From contig NC_084922.1 in the NCBI RefSeq assembly GCF_958298935.1, positions 47,709,458-47,773,457 on the forward strand: a DNA stretch of 64,000 nucleotides, read 5' to 3'. Source of the stretch: Phragmites australis. Its lineage: Eukaryota; Streptophyta; Magnoliopsida; Poales; Poaceae. This document shows positions 25,790-37,716 of the stretch, piece by piece; the stretch's first letter is position 1, and each line of letters begins with the position of its first letter. A program made the position numbers and the translations under genes. The notes beneath the pieces were generated by a model, which saw nothing but the letters and a program-made list of their open reading frames with translations, made no database searches and was not told the origin of the DNA.

Positions 25790-28012
25790 CTACACGCTAG
25801 TAGAGTAGAGTATCCGATCCGATGGATGCTCCGAGCGAGCGAATCGCAGTGGGCGGCGGGGTCGTCGTGTTCGTATTTGAATAGGCAGGCGAAGAGCGGT
25901 TGCTGCAGCGCGGGCCCGGCCGTTGGGGCGAGGTGGGGCCCTCGCAGTCGTATCATGTTCTCGTATGGATTTGTTTGTCAGCATGGGAGAAATGCTTACG
26001 AAATTTAATTATATGTGTCAAAGTTGATTAATTTTTTATAATATATTTTTAAAATTATTTTTATTATATATTTTACATCACTAGCAACAAAAATTTATCC
26101 TTCAACACTTTTACTTAATATAAAATTTATTATAAACCAGTCCATATGATGATAGGAGACATATTATTAAGGATAATCAATTTCGAATATATCATTTAAA
26201 ATTGATTAACTTTGAAACATATAATCAATTTTGCATTTGAGGGGCTGCTCTCATGTGCGCCCAGGAACATGTGGGATCCGCCCCTGCTGTGCAGTGCCGC
26301 ACTTGCATCTCAAAAGCAAAGGTGCGACACTTGCGGTGCAACGACGCCAAGATATTTTCCTTCGTGCGATCGGATTCGCAGTGAATCTCGTACGGTACTC
26401 TAAAACCATATGTTCCAAACGCATATTTCTACTGCAATCGCTAATAATTTGCTGCACGAAAGCATGTTCGTGAATCCAGGCTCATGACCCAAGTTATCAA
26501 CGATAAAAAGGAAGAGCTTCAGTGCTTCTAGATAATTAAGGTGGTTAATGCTTGATATCTCTAGAAAAGAGATGTGAACGGTTTTTTAAAAGTAAGGACG
26601 GCACTCTAATAATGTGCAACCAACGCAGAACACAATGGAAGTCCAAGAGAGGCTATGGTACTACTCATCCACGGCTTGTGAGTGCCACAGCTCAGCTCAC
26701 GTACCGAACAGGTCACTCCTCCGTCCGGACGATGGAGTACGGCATATGTGCTCCGTACCCGGTTATCATCATGCACGATAGCTTTCGATGGCGCCTCGTC
26801 ATGGTCGTAGCATCGCTTGCAAGCAAACAGGACCGCGTCGACCTGTCACGGCAGGCATGGCGACAGCTCGTTGGGCATCCCAGCGCGTTCCCCGCGTCGC
26901 GGCGTAACTAGCTGCAGCTTGCAAGTTACGACGAGAGCGTCGTTGCGGCCGGCGTCTCTCGCGGCGGAGAGAGACTTGGCGGCGACGGCGACGGTGCCGG
27001 TGCCGGCGCGTCGCTCTGGGGACCCGCTCCGCGCGCCCTTCTGCCGCTGGCTTTTCCGGCTCGCGTCGCGCTCTCGCCGTACGGTTTACAACGAGACGAC
27101 GAGCGGTTTTCTCCTCGTCGTTTCATCTTTCCTCCTCTGCCGCCTGCACGTTTCTCCTTGCTCGGAATCTGCATGTTTAAGATGGCGCCAAAGGATTTCG
27201 CGTCGGCTTTATTGGGACCAATCCGGGCGTAGAGAGGTGCCGGCGTCTGGTTCGCTGGAGCGTCATCGTCTCGTTTTCGGACGGCGACTGCCACTACCAG
27301 CGTGGAAACATTGTCACCTAAGCTCAGTCACTATCTTATCTCGGAAGAACCAGTAAAAGGGGCACCTTTTCTGAAAGATATTCACTAACAAAATACATGG
27401 GCTCCATAGCTCATGGTGTAGAGCTCTATGGTGTAGAGCTTCTTTGTTCTGTGAATCGATATGGTATACAATGAGACACTTGTCGAATTTTCATTTCTGT
27501 AGGCTAACGACATAATCACAGTAGTGTTACATTTATTCAGGCACGAAAGAAATGACAAGAAGTTAGTTACAAGTTGAGGTAAAATTAAATGATTCAGCCC
27601 ACAGACAGAGCTCTTATTAATCTGCCCTCTCTTCTTGCACCTTGTTATTACTGGGAATTTATAGGTGACGAAACTTGGTCAGTTGCAGATTGCCGCCGGC
27701 ATCAGATTGCAAGTGCATTCAACGATCCTCCTTTTACAAGAACCGGCACCTTATTTGTTAGGAACTAGGAACTGAAAGCTTTTTATTTTTAGGCATACTA
27801 GAAATCAAAGGTGATCAGCTTTCTTTAGCCAATGAAATCAAAACCTCGATCAAGTACTCTGAAAGATCAGGTCATTCTCGTAGTCGACAAGTGTGCACTA
27901 TCTCCTAACAAACTGGCATCAGATCAAATCAAAGATCTTGTGTTGATTCCCTTCACACCCTTGTCGCCGGGCCAGCCGACCCAGGTGTTTCAAGGAAAAT
28001 CAGGCAAACAGA
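25790..28012. other. Intergenic between the PMT and PNPOx-like genes
   Basis: Promoter region of the minus-strand methyltransferase, followed by a small MITE-like element, a GC-rich block at about 26700-27300, and the probable 3' UTR of the next gene. Open frames on both strands of the GC-rich block have no recognisable domain, and several of them begin at TTG rather than ATG. I see no supported gene. Confidence 0.5.
26011..26222. mobile_element. Short AT-rich MITE-like element
   Basis: A terminal inverted repeat of about 25 bases (left end ATATGTGTCAAAGTTGATTA, right end the inverse of ATATGTTTCAAAGTTAATCA) encloses about 160 AT-rich bases without coding capacity. The size and TCAAAG-type ends suggest a decayed Stowaway-like MITE; the superfamily is inferred. 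Confidence 0.55.
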
Positions 28013-31000
28013 TCAACACTCATCTTCAGTGGAGGCTTTCACGGTTTTACGTTGATAGCGGGGGAAAAGCATTCGCCTGATCTTCTTTTCAGCTGAACGC
28101 TCGGAGAGTGCCTGAAACCAAAGGTTCCAAATGATTGTTCTAGGTTCAATCAAAAGAACCACGGTGATTTGAAAAGTTTAAGCCTGATAACTAACCTGTG
28201 CATTAAATGAAAATCGAACAGTCCTAGCTTCCAAGCCAGAAAAGGCTCTTACATCAATACCAAGACTGTCAACGCCAATCAAGCTTGCCTCCTGCAGAAC
28301 ATATAAGATTGCAAACTCAGCTTCCGCAGGAGTACTTGTTTTATTAGCAATATAAAAGTGAGAAACGACTTCATGCCTAAACATATGAAAAGGTAGTATC
28401 ATAATCACATGGCATATGAAGTGCTTCTGGGCAAAAGGGGGCATTGCAGATGTATTCAGAGTCTTGGAACTGCAGAAGTATTCAGCCACAACAACTAAAC
28501 AAGAAAAAGAACATGTACCTCATGACCAGTTTTTACAATGGAATACTGAATTTGGACATTCGGGCGAAAGCAGAGCATTCCACACATAAGAATGATGGTT
28601 TCCGATTGTGAACATGAAAATAAGGCATCAACGAAAATAAACATACCTCAACAGTAAGGCTCTTTTTCCTACGGCAGAGTGACTTGAGAGCCATTGCACA
28701 CTGGTCACTGTTTTCTTTGATCCTTTGTATAATCGTTGAAGCAGAATTTGCAAGAATATCTGGTTCTGCATCTTGAAAATCTTGTGGATCAATCATTAAC
28801 TGCAGTAATCCACATAATAGAAGAAACCATAATGACCATCATACCAAGAGAAGTCGACTAATTATACGATATTCTGAAGACATCAACTGATACGGGTGGA
28901 AGATGCAAGGCATTACTTGCTTTCTGTGGATGGAAAACAGCTCAATTGTCATTATCTCCAGTTTGTAGATCATTGAATCAGTGCTGGTTCTGGGATCATT
29001 GAAGTCAAATCTTGACTTGTCATCATCTACATATTCACTTACTACTAGTCAATACAAATTGAAGTAAAGTGGGTAAATGAGGTGCAAGATTTCAACTGAT
29101 TAATTACCAATTAGGCGGTTGGTTCCAGAAACTGGTCGAGTTTCTCTGTTGCGTTCATCTGTTAGATTTACTAATTATTAGAATTGATAATTGGATTGAA
29201 GTATAAGGTAAAGAAAATAAAAGTAGATTCTTCATATCTGAATTTGTATGGAAGTACCTTTCCACTCAGATGAATAACCATCACTGTTGCATTCACCAAG
29301 AAATAAGCTCCTCAAATAAGATTCTTCCTCTATAAACGCAGGTCTCAGATATCCTACAATAGAGACACCATTTGATGGACTATCCATCTTCTCCCCATGA
29401 TTATCGTGAACAGCCTGTATAGTAAAAGGACAGGTAATGTGATTTCCGAGCTCTCACTTGGGTTATTCAATGAGCGGTGTATTTAGGGCAATGCTCTTGT
29501 GATCACTCATGCTATGAAATACGCTTGCTGAAGCTTTTACTCTACAATAAACTAATACACAAAAGTTCAGAATAAATAAATAAAAAGTTCAGTTTTAGCA
29601 GATATAACAGCCATGATGTTTTTTAAAATGTTCCTTTTTCAGCACAATACTCACTTTTTCAGCACAATTTCCATCCACTGCCAATTGACAGGAAAGCAAT
29701 ACTCAGAGTCAGAGCAACATTAAACTGCCACTTACCTTTTTTTAGCTGATTCTTTCTTTTATTTGACTGGTTGGGAGTACATTTTGATACTTTCTGTCCC
29801 AGTTGACAGAAAGTGTACTTTGAAACTACCGTGAGACCATCTTGATTAAATCTTTCTTTCTTGGATGTTGATGTGTGTCAAACTGTTGTGGACGCCTTCA
29901 TCGGTAAAACGTACAGGCGCAAGAAGGGAGGCAAGAAATCAGAGATAGGTTTAGTTTGTTAAGTTTAGATATTGTTCCTTAGTTTGTTAGATTCGGAGAT
30001 AAGCAGATTGGTTAGTTAAGATTAGTCGATTGATTTCCTAAAGTGTGTTAGGCAGTCGGCTATATAATACCAGGCCAATTTCATTTATGGACAAGCAAGA
30101 ATTAAACCCTAAAGCTCAGAGCCTCCGAGGAGGGCGAGCCTGTTTACCCTTGCTCTTGCCCTTTCCCTTTCCCTTCCAATCCCATCTACTATCATATCAC
30201 AAACTGAGAGGTCTGGGCTGTTGCTTATTGTTCTACCAGAAGGTTCACTTTGGGTTTGAGAAAAAAAGAGGTTTGCTTTGACTCTTCGTAATATCACAAA
30301 TTTACTAGACCAATTTAAAGCACAGGATGTAATCTAGATTCAACTAATCACTTATTGACCAATTTAAAGCACAGGATGTTCACTTTGGGTTTCCTAGCTA
30401 AATTGTTGTCTGTTTGACCATTTTCACTATTCAAGGGCTGCTGGTGTCTGCACTCTGAAATATGTTTATCTCTTACCTTTGTCAAACATTTGGCAAAATA
30501 AATCGGATGTATTGTGCGCATTGTTGCTGGCATTCCCCATTCTATAAGAATATCAGTTATTTCTGTATCAATCTGTGACATTTCACAAAGAAAACATTAG
30601 TAATGACAGGCTTGTTGCTAAGAACAAAAAATGGCCAACAGTACCTGCTGAGAGCAGGAAAATGAACTTTCTTAGCAAACCTTGCTGTAGTGCTCATCAG
30701 GCACGTCCATAAAATTTTCACCATGCATATAATCACTAAAATCACTAATCACCACACTATTTTCTCCAATAATGGGTCCGTCCATTCCAATCAAAACTGT
30801 CTGCAATTAAAACACCATTTCAAGCAAGTAAGCGATTCTCCCATCAAAATGACGGCAGCACTAAACTAGCAAACTGAAACTAGGTGGATAATGTATCCTA
30901 GGGTCTGATGCCATGTCGCAATGGAAAGACTAAATGATCGCAACTTTTTTGGCATGGCATTAGCGACCATACAAAACATCTGTTGTTACAAGGTGGCATA

Positions 31001-32254
31001 CAAACAGAGAAGAAACCAACAGTAATCTTATGTTGTGAACACCATGCAAAAGAGGCAGATGGCATGGTTTCAAGGGTATTAGGGTATTCGACCAGGCAGA
31101 TAGACTTTCAACTGGTATTGTTAAATCTTTTGGGGGGGGGGAAATAATAAATCATTGTCTTTCCTGATTCATATTGGATATAAGGGCAATCCCTCTTATA
31201 GAGATATGGCTTGACTCGACCCTTAGGAACTAATCTCTAAATATAGGAAACTTGTCCCTAATACATGGAATATAATTTATATCTACAAGGAAACAAACCC
31301 ACTAACAAGGAAACTAATTATTATTATCTAATTTCAATTAATATTGTACTGGTGGGTACCGCAGCACAGCATCTTACCACAGGGTTGTTTGCAGCATCAT
31401 CTTCCAAGATGTTCTCACTGTCAGGTACTTCAAAGAAAATGTCTGTACATAAGTTCGTAGCTGGTTAGCTGCACAAGAGGAGCACTATGAAGGCTCTATT
31501 TTAAAAATTCCCTTGCACATTAAGGCATTACCTCCATAGTCATCAACAACATATTGAAACTCTGACCATGCAACATGTCCATGAGGTTCACTGTGCACCC
31601 TTGCAGGAAATACAAGCAATCCCTTGCTATTGGCCTAGACAAGATGGAAAATTGGAAATCTTATCTAGGCTCAGTAACACATCGCATACGAATATAAATC
31701 ATCAATTTAAGCAGGAGGAATTTGTGTTAGCTTTATCAGCTTATATTTCGATTAGCCTGAGGTGATTTATACTATGGTATCTGGCCATGCCAATGCAACA
31801 TCAAATGACCAGCTGCATTAGAAATACTAGCCACTGTTTAGTTGCATTAGGTGTATAGGTTACCTCTACTACTGTTCTAGCTGTTTCGACATCTGTTAGC
31901 AACAAATCCTTCTTCTTTGGACGTTCTTTAACTTCTTCAAGAGGATGATAGCCCCCCCGATCTCTCATGTACTTTGAATCTGGAACTGAGTCTGAATAAT
32001 CTGCAGCCACACGAACCTTGGTTAGGGATGAGTCCTGATCAGTTGCCAACCAGCAAGGCTGCATTGATCCAAAAGGGTTTCGGCATCGGAAACTGCAAGG
32101 AATGGCTGCAGTTGTTAGCCTAAAAAAATGCAAGGAAGGCATTAAGAAAAAATACTCGCAATGAGGGAGGGAAGGACCTTAAACTAGAGAATTCATGAAA
32201 TCTCCGGGTGCTAAACGGGGTTTTAATCCAGTTTAAGGTGGCTCCTGCCGACAT
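28013..32254 (-). CDS. FMN split-barrel (pyridoxamine 5'-phosphate oxidase-like) plastid-type protein
   Basis: A plant protein of the pyridoxamine-5'-phosphate-oxidase-related, FMN-binding split-barrel family, related to the plastid heme-oxygenase-like/HugZ group; its biochemical role is not settled. Twelve exons join in frame to 451 residues: 32254-32178, 32092-31864, 31634-31532, 31442-31378, 30800-30681, 30572-30477, 29414-29258, 29158-29108, 29026-28917, 28799-28647, 28291-28196 and 28111-28013. Recognisable parts are TDVETARTVVEANSKGLL and PARVHSEPHGHVAWSEFQ in the barrel, WGMPATMRTIHPIYFAKCL, and the C-terminal DUF2470-like block with DAEPDILANSASTIIQRI, EEASLIGVDSLGIDVRAFSG and KKIRRMLFPRYQRK. 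Exon 1 (MSAGATLNWIKTPFSTRRF) is short, basic and Ser/Thr-rich, like a chloroplast transit peptide. I chose it because its donor, acceptor and phase fit exactly. A leader intron joins it to a GC-rich first exon near 33354-33620. Confidence 0.85.
29879..30204. mobile_element. Solo LTR in an intron of the PNPOx-like gene
   Basis: The body 29884-30199 (316 bp) begins TGTTGTGGACG and ends ATCATATCA (TG...CA). It is flanked by perfect 5-base duplications CAAAC (29879-29883 and 30200-30204). It contains a TATA-like TATATAATA near 30061 and the run AATTAAACCCTAAAGCTC usual for plant LTR leaders, read on the plus strand. There is no internal domain, so it is a recombined solo LTR. It lies antisense to the host gene. 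Confidence 0.8.
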
Positions 32255-33353
32255 TGATAAACTCCCACAGAGGACAAACAAATGTGCTCTGCAAAGGGAA
32301 ATGGTCTTGTTAAGCAGGAGGGATACCTGCTGAAACATGTACTTGATAATACTCGGTAATAAAAAATGATGCAGCATAGATGGTATTTCTCTCGACATAA
32401 GCAATGTGCTCCTATTTGCCAACTTACAACTAGGCTTACATGGATTCTCAAAGGAAGTAGTATGGCTGAAGAGGAGACTGAAACAAATAGTAACCAATGA
32501 CAAATTAAAAGGCTGATTGCCTTTTTGAAAAGAGAACAAAAGGCTAATTCCTCTAGAAAAGGCAGCTGAGTATAACAAGCATTCCACCTTCTGCAACAGT
32601 GAGCCCGGTGCAGTATTGTGTCAATTTTCAACCGAAGTACAGCATGTTGATCAACTAGAGCTCCTCAAATTAGAACATACAACACGGAAAATGCATCCAA
32701 ATGGAAGAACAATTGGATATTCATAAACATTTTCCTCCTTAAAAATAAGGGATGTCATTATTTCTCCCAAATGCAATTCTACATAAGGGTTGAAAAGGGG
32801 AAAGAGACGGATGCACAATGTCATACATAATGATGTTCTCGTCGAATAACAATCGCGCCACCCAAGTAAAGATTATCTTTGGAGTGTGCAAATTGCAACT
32901 TACTCTCACCAAGATCACATCCAAACCAAACAAGCCAAAATTCCATGCACAATGTCATCCAAACCAAACAATCTAGCAACCCTAATCCCTGAACACCATG
33001 TTTGTGGTGGGCCCCGGTGGATCAAAAGCACTTGCAAATTGAAGCCGTCACAATAGCATGACATACACGGCGCACTACTTCATCTCTATGAAACTAATAC
33101 CAAAGCGATTCGACCAAGTTCTCCAACCAATACCAGAAGATGCAGTGAAAAATCGCAGACGAAACAGTTGCACTGATCAAGGAACATGCCTCTCCTGTTA
33201 CCTCGAACAGATTAAACCAAAAAAGGAAGCATCTCCCGATAAGCTCCGCTACCGTTATATGACCGGAACAGGCCCAGATGGAACAATCACATCACCCGTG
33301 TTAATCGCAATCGAACTTGACATGGAAAAAAAAGGCGAGATCAACGGCACTCA

Positions 33354-33620
33354 CCAAAAAACCACCGCAAAAGTTGGCCGACCCTTGGAACAGGGAAAGG
33401 ACCGCAGGATCAAGCAAAACCTCCGCGTGCGGCGGCGAGAAGGGCTTCTCACGCAGCAACCGCAGCACGGCCGAGAGGGGTCGCCGCGCAGGCTGGCGTC
33501 CGCGAGCTGCGAGGAGTCCCAACTCCCAAGTCCTTCCTGTGTTCTGCGCTTTCCCCCACTTCTCCCTTCCCCTTTGGGACCTGACCTGAGAGAGGAGCCA
33601 GGAATGGCAGGGTCCTTTTG
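33354..33620 (-). other. 5' leader exon of the PNPOx-like gene (approximate)
   Basis: A GC-rich block on the minus strand ending at a donor (GGTTTTTTG|GTGAGTGCC). It contains no ATG in a useful frame. An acceptor at 32289-32290 (CTTTGCAG|AGCACA) then leads into the exon bearing the start codon at 32254. The upstream end is estimated. Confidence 0.55.
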
Positions 33621-33639
33621 GTAATTTGGGCTTTTTGTA

Positions 33640-36380
33640 GAACGCAGGGCAAGCTTCGCCGTCCTAGTGTATGCATATTCGTTTTATATTGAGATTCGTT
33701 TCTCTGTTTCTCTTTTCTTTTCCATTTTCAAAACACGTTTTATATGACTTTTTTCCTTGAAATAAATTTATAGTTTGAATGAACAAGGACACTACATGAT
33801 TTGGTTTACTCCAACAGTTTAGCAGATTAGAATAGCTGCATGAAGATCGGAGTTGGTGAGAGTTGGATCTCGAGATAAATTCCGCATTTATTAGTGCTCG
33901 CTCGTTGGTCCCATAAATAAGGGCGTGTTTGTACTTTTGTTTTCTTAAAAAAAATTATACTTTTGGCTGGTCTAAAAATTTGCTTTTACATAGATCGTTG
34001 ATTTTTATAATAATTTTTTGACTTTTCAGCATATAGCTTTAAAAAAAACGTCTGTTTCTCAGTTTTAGTTCATTTTATTCAGAAGCAGACTCCTGACTTT
34101 TTCATAAGCTACTTCTCCAAAACCTTATTTTATTTTTTGCCTTTTGATTTCTGACTTTTAGCAGCAGCAGAAGCAGAATCATAAGCAGGAAACAAATAGG
34201 GCATAAAACAATCATGATGACGATGATAGGGGCGGTTTGCTACTCTGTTTACTGCTTTAAATAACTCATGCAATTAGAAAAGTATTGGAAGTTGCAATAA
34301 AAACATAAATATTAAACACAGTAATATCAAGTATAAACTCAAAGTATGAATATGTAGATGAGCCATAGAGCGCGATGTCATAGTTCGATTTCATATATGA
34401 TCTGAAAAAGGAAGAGTAGATTATCCGCTAATTATTCTTCTTATTTTTATTTGTAAAAAATATCGTATATTAATGAAATGGGAAAGACTAGAGGACATGG
34501 ATAGATGGCAAAAGTTAATAAATTATTTAAATTTTAAAGGAATTTATTAGATACGATGAGAATAAAAAAAGAGATAACACGGAAACCAACTCGTATTTTA
34601 TATATTAGAGATGTGCAACATGAGCCATGTAACGTAGTCAGAGGCGAAGCGCAGCTAGGTAGAAGTAATTGTTAGTAATTATTTTTCTTTGATCATATGC
34701 GTATCAAGATAAATTAAGATCTAAACCATATTTAGTTTGCATTGTGTATATTACACTAATATCATAGCTTGGTCCCTTAGGTAGCTCTGATAGTTGAGCT
34801 AGCTGCTAACTTATATTTTGCAAATATAAAATGAAATTTTAGAGAATTATCTCTTGATCAAGAGATAACTTTAAATATAAAGCAGATCATATCTTAACAC
34901 ATCTCTTCTTTATAAGATATGAAGAAATAGAACTCGTATAAATTTTAAAAACTATGTTCTCATAGTTAGATCTAGCAGCTAGCTCTAACTATTAGAACTG
35001 CTCTTAACGTTGCGTAGCAGTAACACATAACCTAAGATGAGCGATGCACAAACTAACTCTAACTATTAGAGCTGCCTTTAGTGTAGTGTAGCAGATACAC
35101 GACCCAAGGTGCACGGTGCACAAGGACTGACACGAAGGTCGCATACGGCGTAGAGTGTTCCGTACAGCTAAGGGCTACAGCAGATTGCAGTCCAACATCA
35201 CTGTTCTAACAGCAGTTAAGATTGTGGTAGCTTCGGAGTATTGGGTGATGGAAGAGCTCGGGCGATAATCCATGTCACTCCAGTGAGCAGATCAAGGATT
35301 CGAGATGTATGGATAGCATTTGGGTGAGGGAAAGAATAAAAGAGAAGAGATAGGAGTATCCTGGATTTGTATGGCAGTTGGGATTGGATGGGTGCGCCTT
35401 TCTTAGCCGCAGGCCTCCAACTGCAGGTACGGCGAATATTTCAGTCATATTCCGTTGGCATCAAAGTTCCTGGGGCCTCCGGTGGCCCTCCTGCAACGCC
35501 AGCCGCAGGCGCGTGATCGAGGTGTTTGTTTGGCCATTTTGTTTCGTCCGTTTGCCACTTTTCTGTCACCTCGCTCGTTTTTCTGGAAGGGGAACGCGCA
35601 CGGAGCCTGTAGTTCTTCTACTTGCTCAAGTAAAGACTACGACCCCATTGTCAAGTCTGAAGACACCTTTTTAACTATTATATGAATTTTTAACTGCTCT
35701 TTTTTGCTGCTGGAAATATGTTTTTGTGCCGGTGTACCTGAGCCGCCGAGGATGAGGATCATCCATGGTGTGTTTGATTAATTGAATAGGGTTTTGTAGA
35801 ACCGTATTGTATATTTTGATCGGACGAAAGCAGATTGAGTGGAGTCATATTTGTTGACATAAGAGTATTTATCTGAATAGACTGATCTGAGTTTCTGTTT
35901 GATTGACTGTATTTAAAATCGTATGAGCGAATATAAGAATTGAGATTATCCATGAGCCAGACTAAAGACGTATATTTTTATCCGTCGAACCATATTAAAA
36001 CAGTAGATACAAACAAATAAACACATTTCTTTCTAATATTATACGTACCTATCGGATCAAATTGGAACAGATTGGGCAGCCAAACACATCCCATGTGAAC
36101 GATGATGCAATGGATCATGTCTCCATGTGCTGCTGTGGATATGTGGCGTATTGATCGGTGTGCTGCCTACTTTGATGCAGAGCTCTTTTTTGAGATAAAA
36201 AATGATGCAGAGAGCTAACCGTGGAGACTGGAGAGAGAGAGACGTATTCGTCCAATTCATGTGACGGCGTAGCCCAAATACAGGCCCAGATACACTCCAG
36301 CTCCCTCAAGGCCTAAGCCCACCCAAACTGTCCGGATCTTCTGCGCCGGGAGGAACCGCCACAGCCGCCGCGGTGCCCGT
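33640..36380. other. Intergenic, AT-rich, with MITE remnants
   Basis: No gene is supported. A MITE-like block is at about 33921-34202. An imperfect tandem repeat of about 74 bases (unit starting CTCTAACTATTAGAACTGCT) is at about 34982-35130. Frames at 35378-35685 are GC-rich but have no recognisable domain. Confidence 0.5.
33921..34202. mobile_element. Possible hAT/Tourist-type MITE
   Basis: Starts GGGCGTGTTTGTAC and ends with AAACAAATAGGGC. The interior is AT-rich and includes the phrases GACTTTTCAGC and CAGAAGCAGA common in grass MITEs. ATAA occurs on both sides, but the ends match only loosely. Confidence 0.4.
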
Positions 36381-36385
36381 TCCCG

Positions 36386-36840
36386 ATGGCCGCAGAGGAG
36401 CAGACCCGTGCGTCCCCATCGCCGACACCGGCGAAGCGGGCCCACTCTCAGAGGCTGCCCATCCGTGGCCACCAGATTGCTTTCCGGTGAGCTCTCGGAG
36501 CCACTTGCTTAGTCACTAGTCCGTGTTGATAAGCTGCGTCGCAAGGCCAAAGAATTCAGCGTAAATATCGCGAGATCCGTTCAAAAATGCAATCTTCGAG
36601 TGTTCTTGCTTTAGCAGCAAATTTATTTCCTGAAAAACCGCGTTGCCTGCTGAAGAATGTCACTTGGCTCTGATTGTCTGGGATCTTACTGATTTACTGA
36701 TGATATTATACTTTCATGTGCAGATGTATAGTTAGATTTTTGTCATGTTTTTATTTTCTTTTTATGGTGGAGAGGTCCCTTCCGGATTGTGTATCTTCTG
36801 TAGATGCCACAGTATAAACCAAGGAACACAATTGCAATAA
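36386..36840 (+). CDS. Candidate two-exon small ORF, unrecognised
   Basis: I do not recognise this product. An ATG at 36386 in a good GC-rich context opens MAAEEQTRASPSPTPAKRAH and continues to GHQIAFR before a clean donor (TTTCCG|GTGAGC, exon ends 36486). An acceptor TTCTGTAG at 36803 would continue in phase for 12 more codons to a stop at 36838-36840, giving about 45 residues. The 5' block looks like a genuine leader and first coding exon, but the rest may be a truncated gene; a further open frame at 37237-37431 follows the Tourist MITE. It could be a dead gene start or a non-coding transcript. Confidence 0.3.
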
Positions 36841-36928
36841 GTTCAGTGACCACAGGCCACAAATATATTTTCTTTGTTCCTTCTTTTCGAGGAACCAATC
36901 AGAGCGATTTGTTGATTTTTTTGAGAAA

Positions 36929-37236
36929 TAAGGGCCCGTTTGGCAGAGCTCCAGATTCAACTTCTGAGCTGAATCTGGAGGAGCTCTGCCAAACGGCAGA
37001 ATTTGGCTTTAGCTCCCTGAGTGAATCACTTCTCCTGATTCACTGAAATGTACTAGAAGCTGAGGAGCTGAAAAAAGTAGCTTCTCCTGAGGAGCTAACC
37101 ACGCTGATTCTCCTAATTCATAGAGTTTATCCTAGAGAATCATTAAGAATCACTTTCAGCCATAGAATCACTTCCTCAGAGAATCAATTTCTTTAGAGAA
37201 TTTGAATCAGGAGAAGCTCTGCCAAACGGGCCCTAA
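36929..37236. mobile_element. Tourist-like (PIF/Harbinger) MITE with TAA duplication
   Basis: The body 36932-37233 (302 bp) is bounded by perfect inverted ends GGGCCCGTTTGGCAGAGCT and flanked on both sides by TAA (36929-36931 and 37234-37236). Internal AGCTCTGCCAAACG and GAATCACTT repeats give it extra hairpin potential. No coding capacity. Confidence 0.85.
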
Positions 37237-37716
37237 GTGCATACACAAGAATGCTCATTTTGGAGCTGCAAGGAAACCACACGATATGTTGGATTAAGCA
37301 GAGCTAGTAAGAAAGCTCTACAAACTTATGATTGCATTGCTGAAATAGTAGGCAATGAAATGAAAGCTGAAACAACTCTAGACAATGCCATAAACAACCC
37401 TAGACACCGAGATGGTAGTTGGAACATCTAGCTATGATGCTTCTTCCTCTTGAAAACAGGCTTCCACTTTTTTGTTTATTCTGCTCACCCCTGATCCTGA
37501 AAGGAGATCCAAGTCATATGGTTAACATGTCATGTCACTACACTTTGGGAATATAAATTGCATAATAATCATCCCAAAAAATTAGTTTTGTATGTGGAGT
37601 TCATAAGAGCCATCTTGGAAGATTAAAATTATTTCATATTTTTTTAAGAGATGGTGCATAATAGTGTGTTCTACCACAAAAGAAAACTTACACTTCAAGA
37701 GCCCTGCTGTTGATGC

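Noticed and set aside
25362..25808. Gly/Arg-rich plus-strand frames opposite the PMT first exon
   Set aside because: Antisense of the Pro-rich coding sequence; composition is explained entirely by the real gene.
32120..32596. 158-residue minus-strand frame spanning the PNPOx-like 5' region
   Set aside because: Most of it is intron and leader; only the short exon beginning at 32254 fits splice signals and phase.
33058..33624. 188-residue plus-strand frame
   Set aside because: Antisense to the leader region of the PNPOx-like gene, with mixed composition and no domain.
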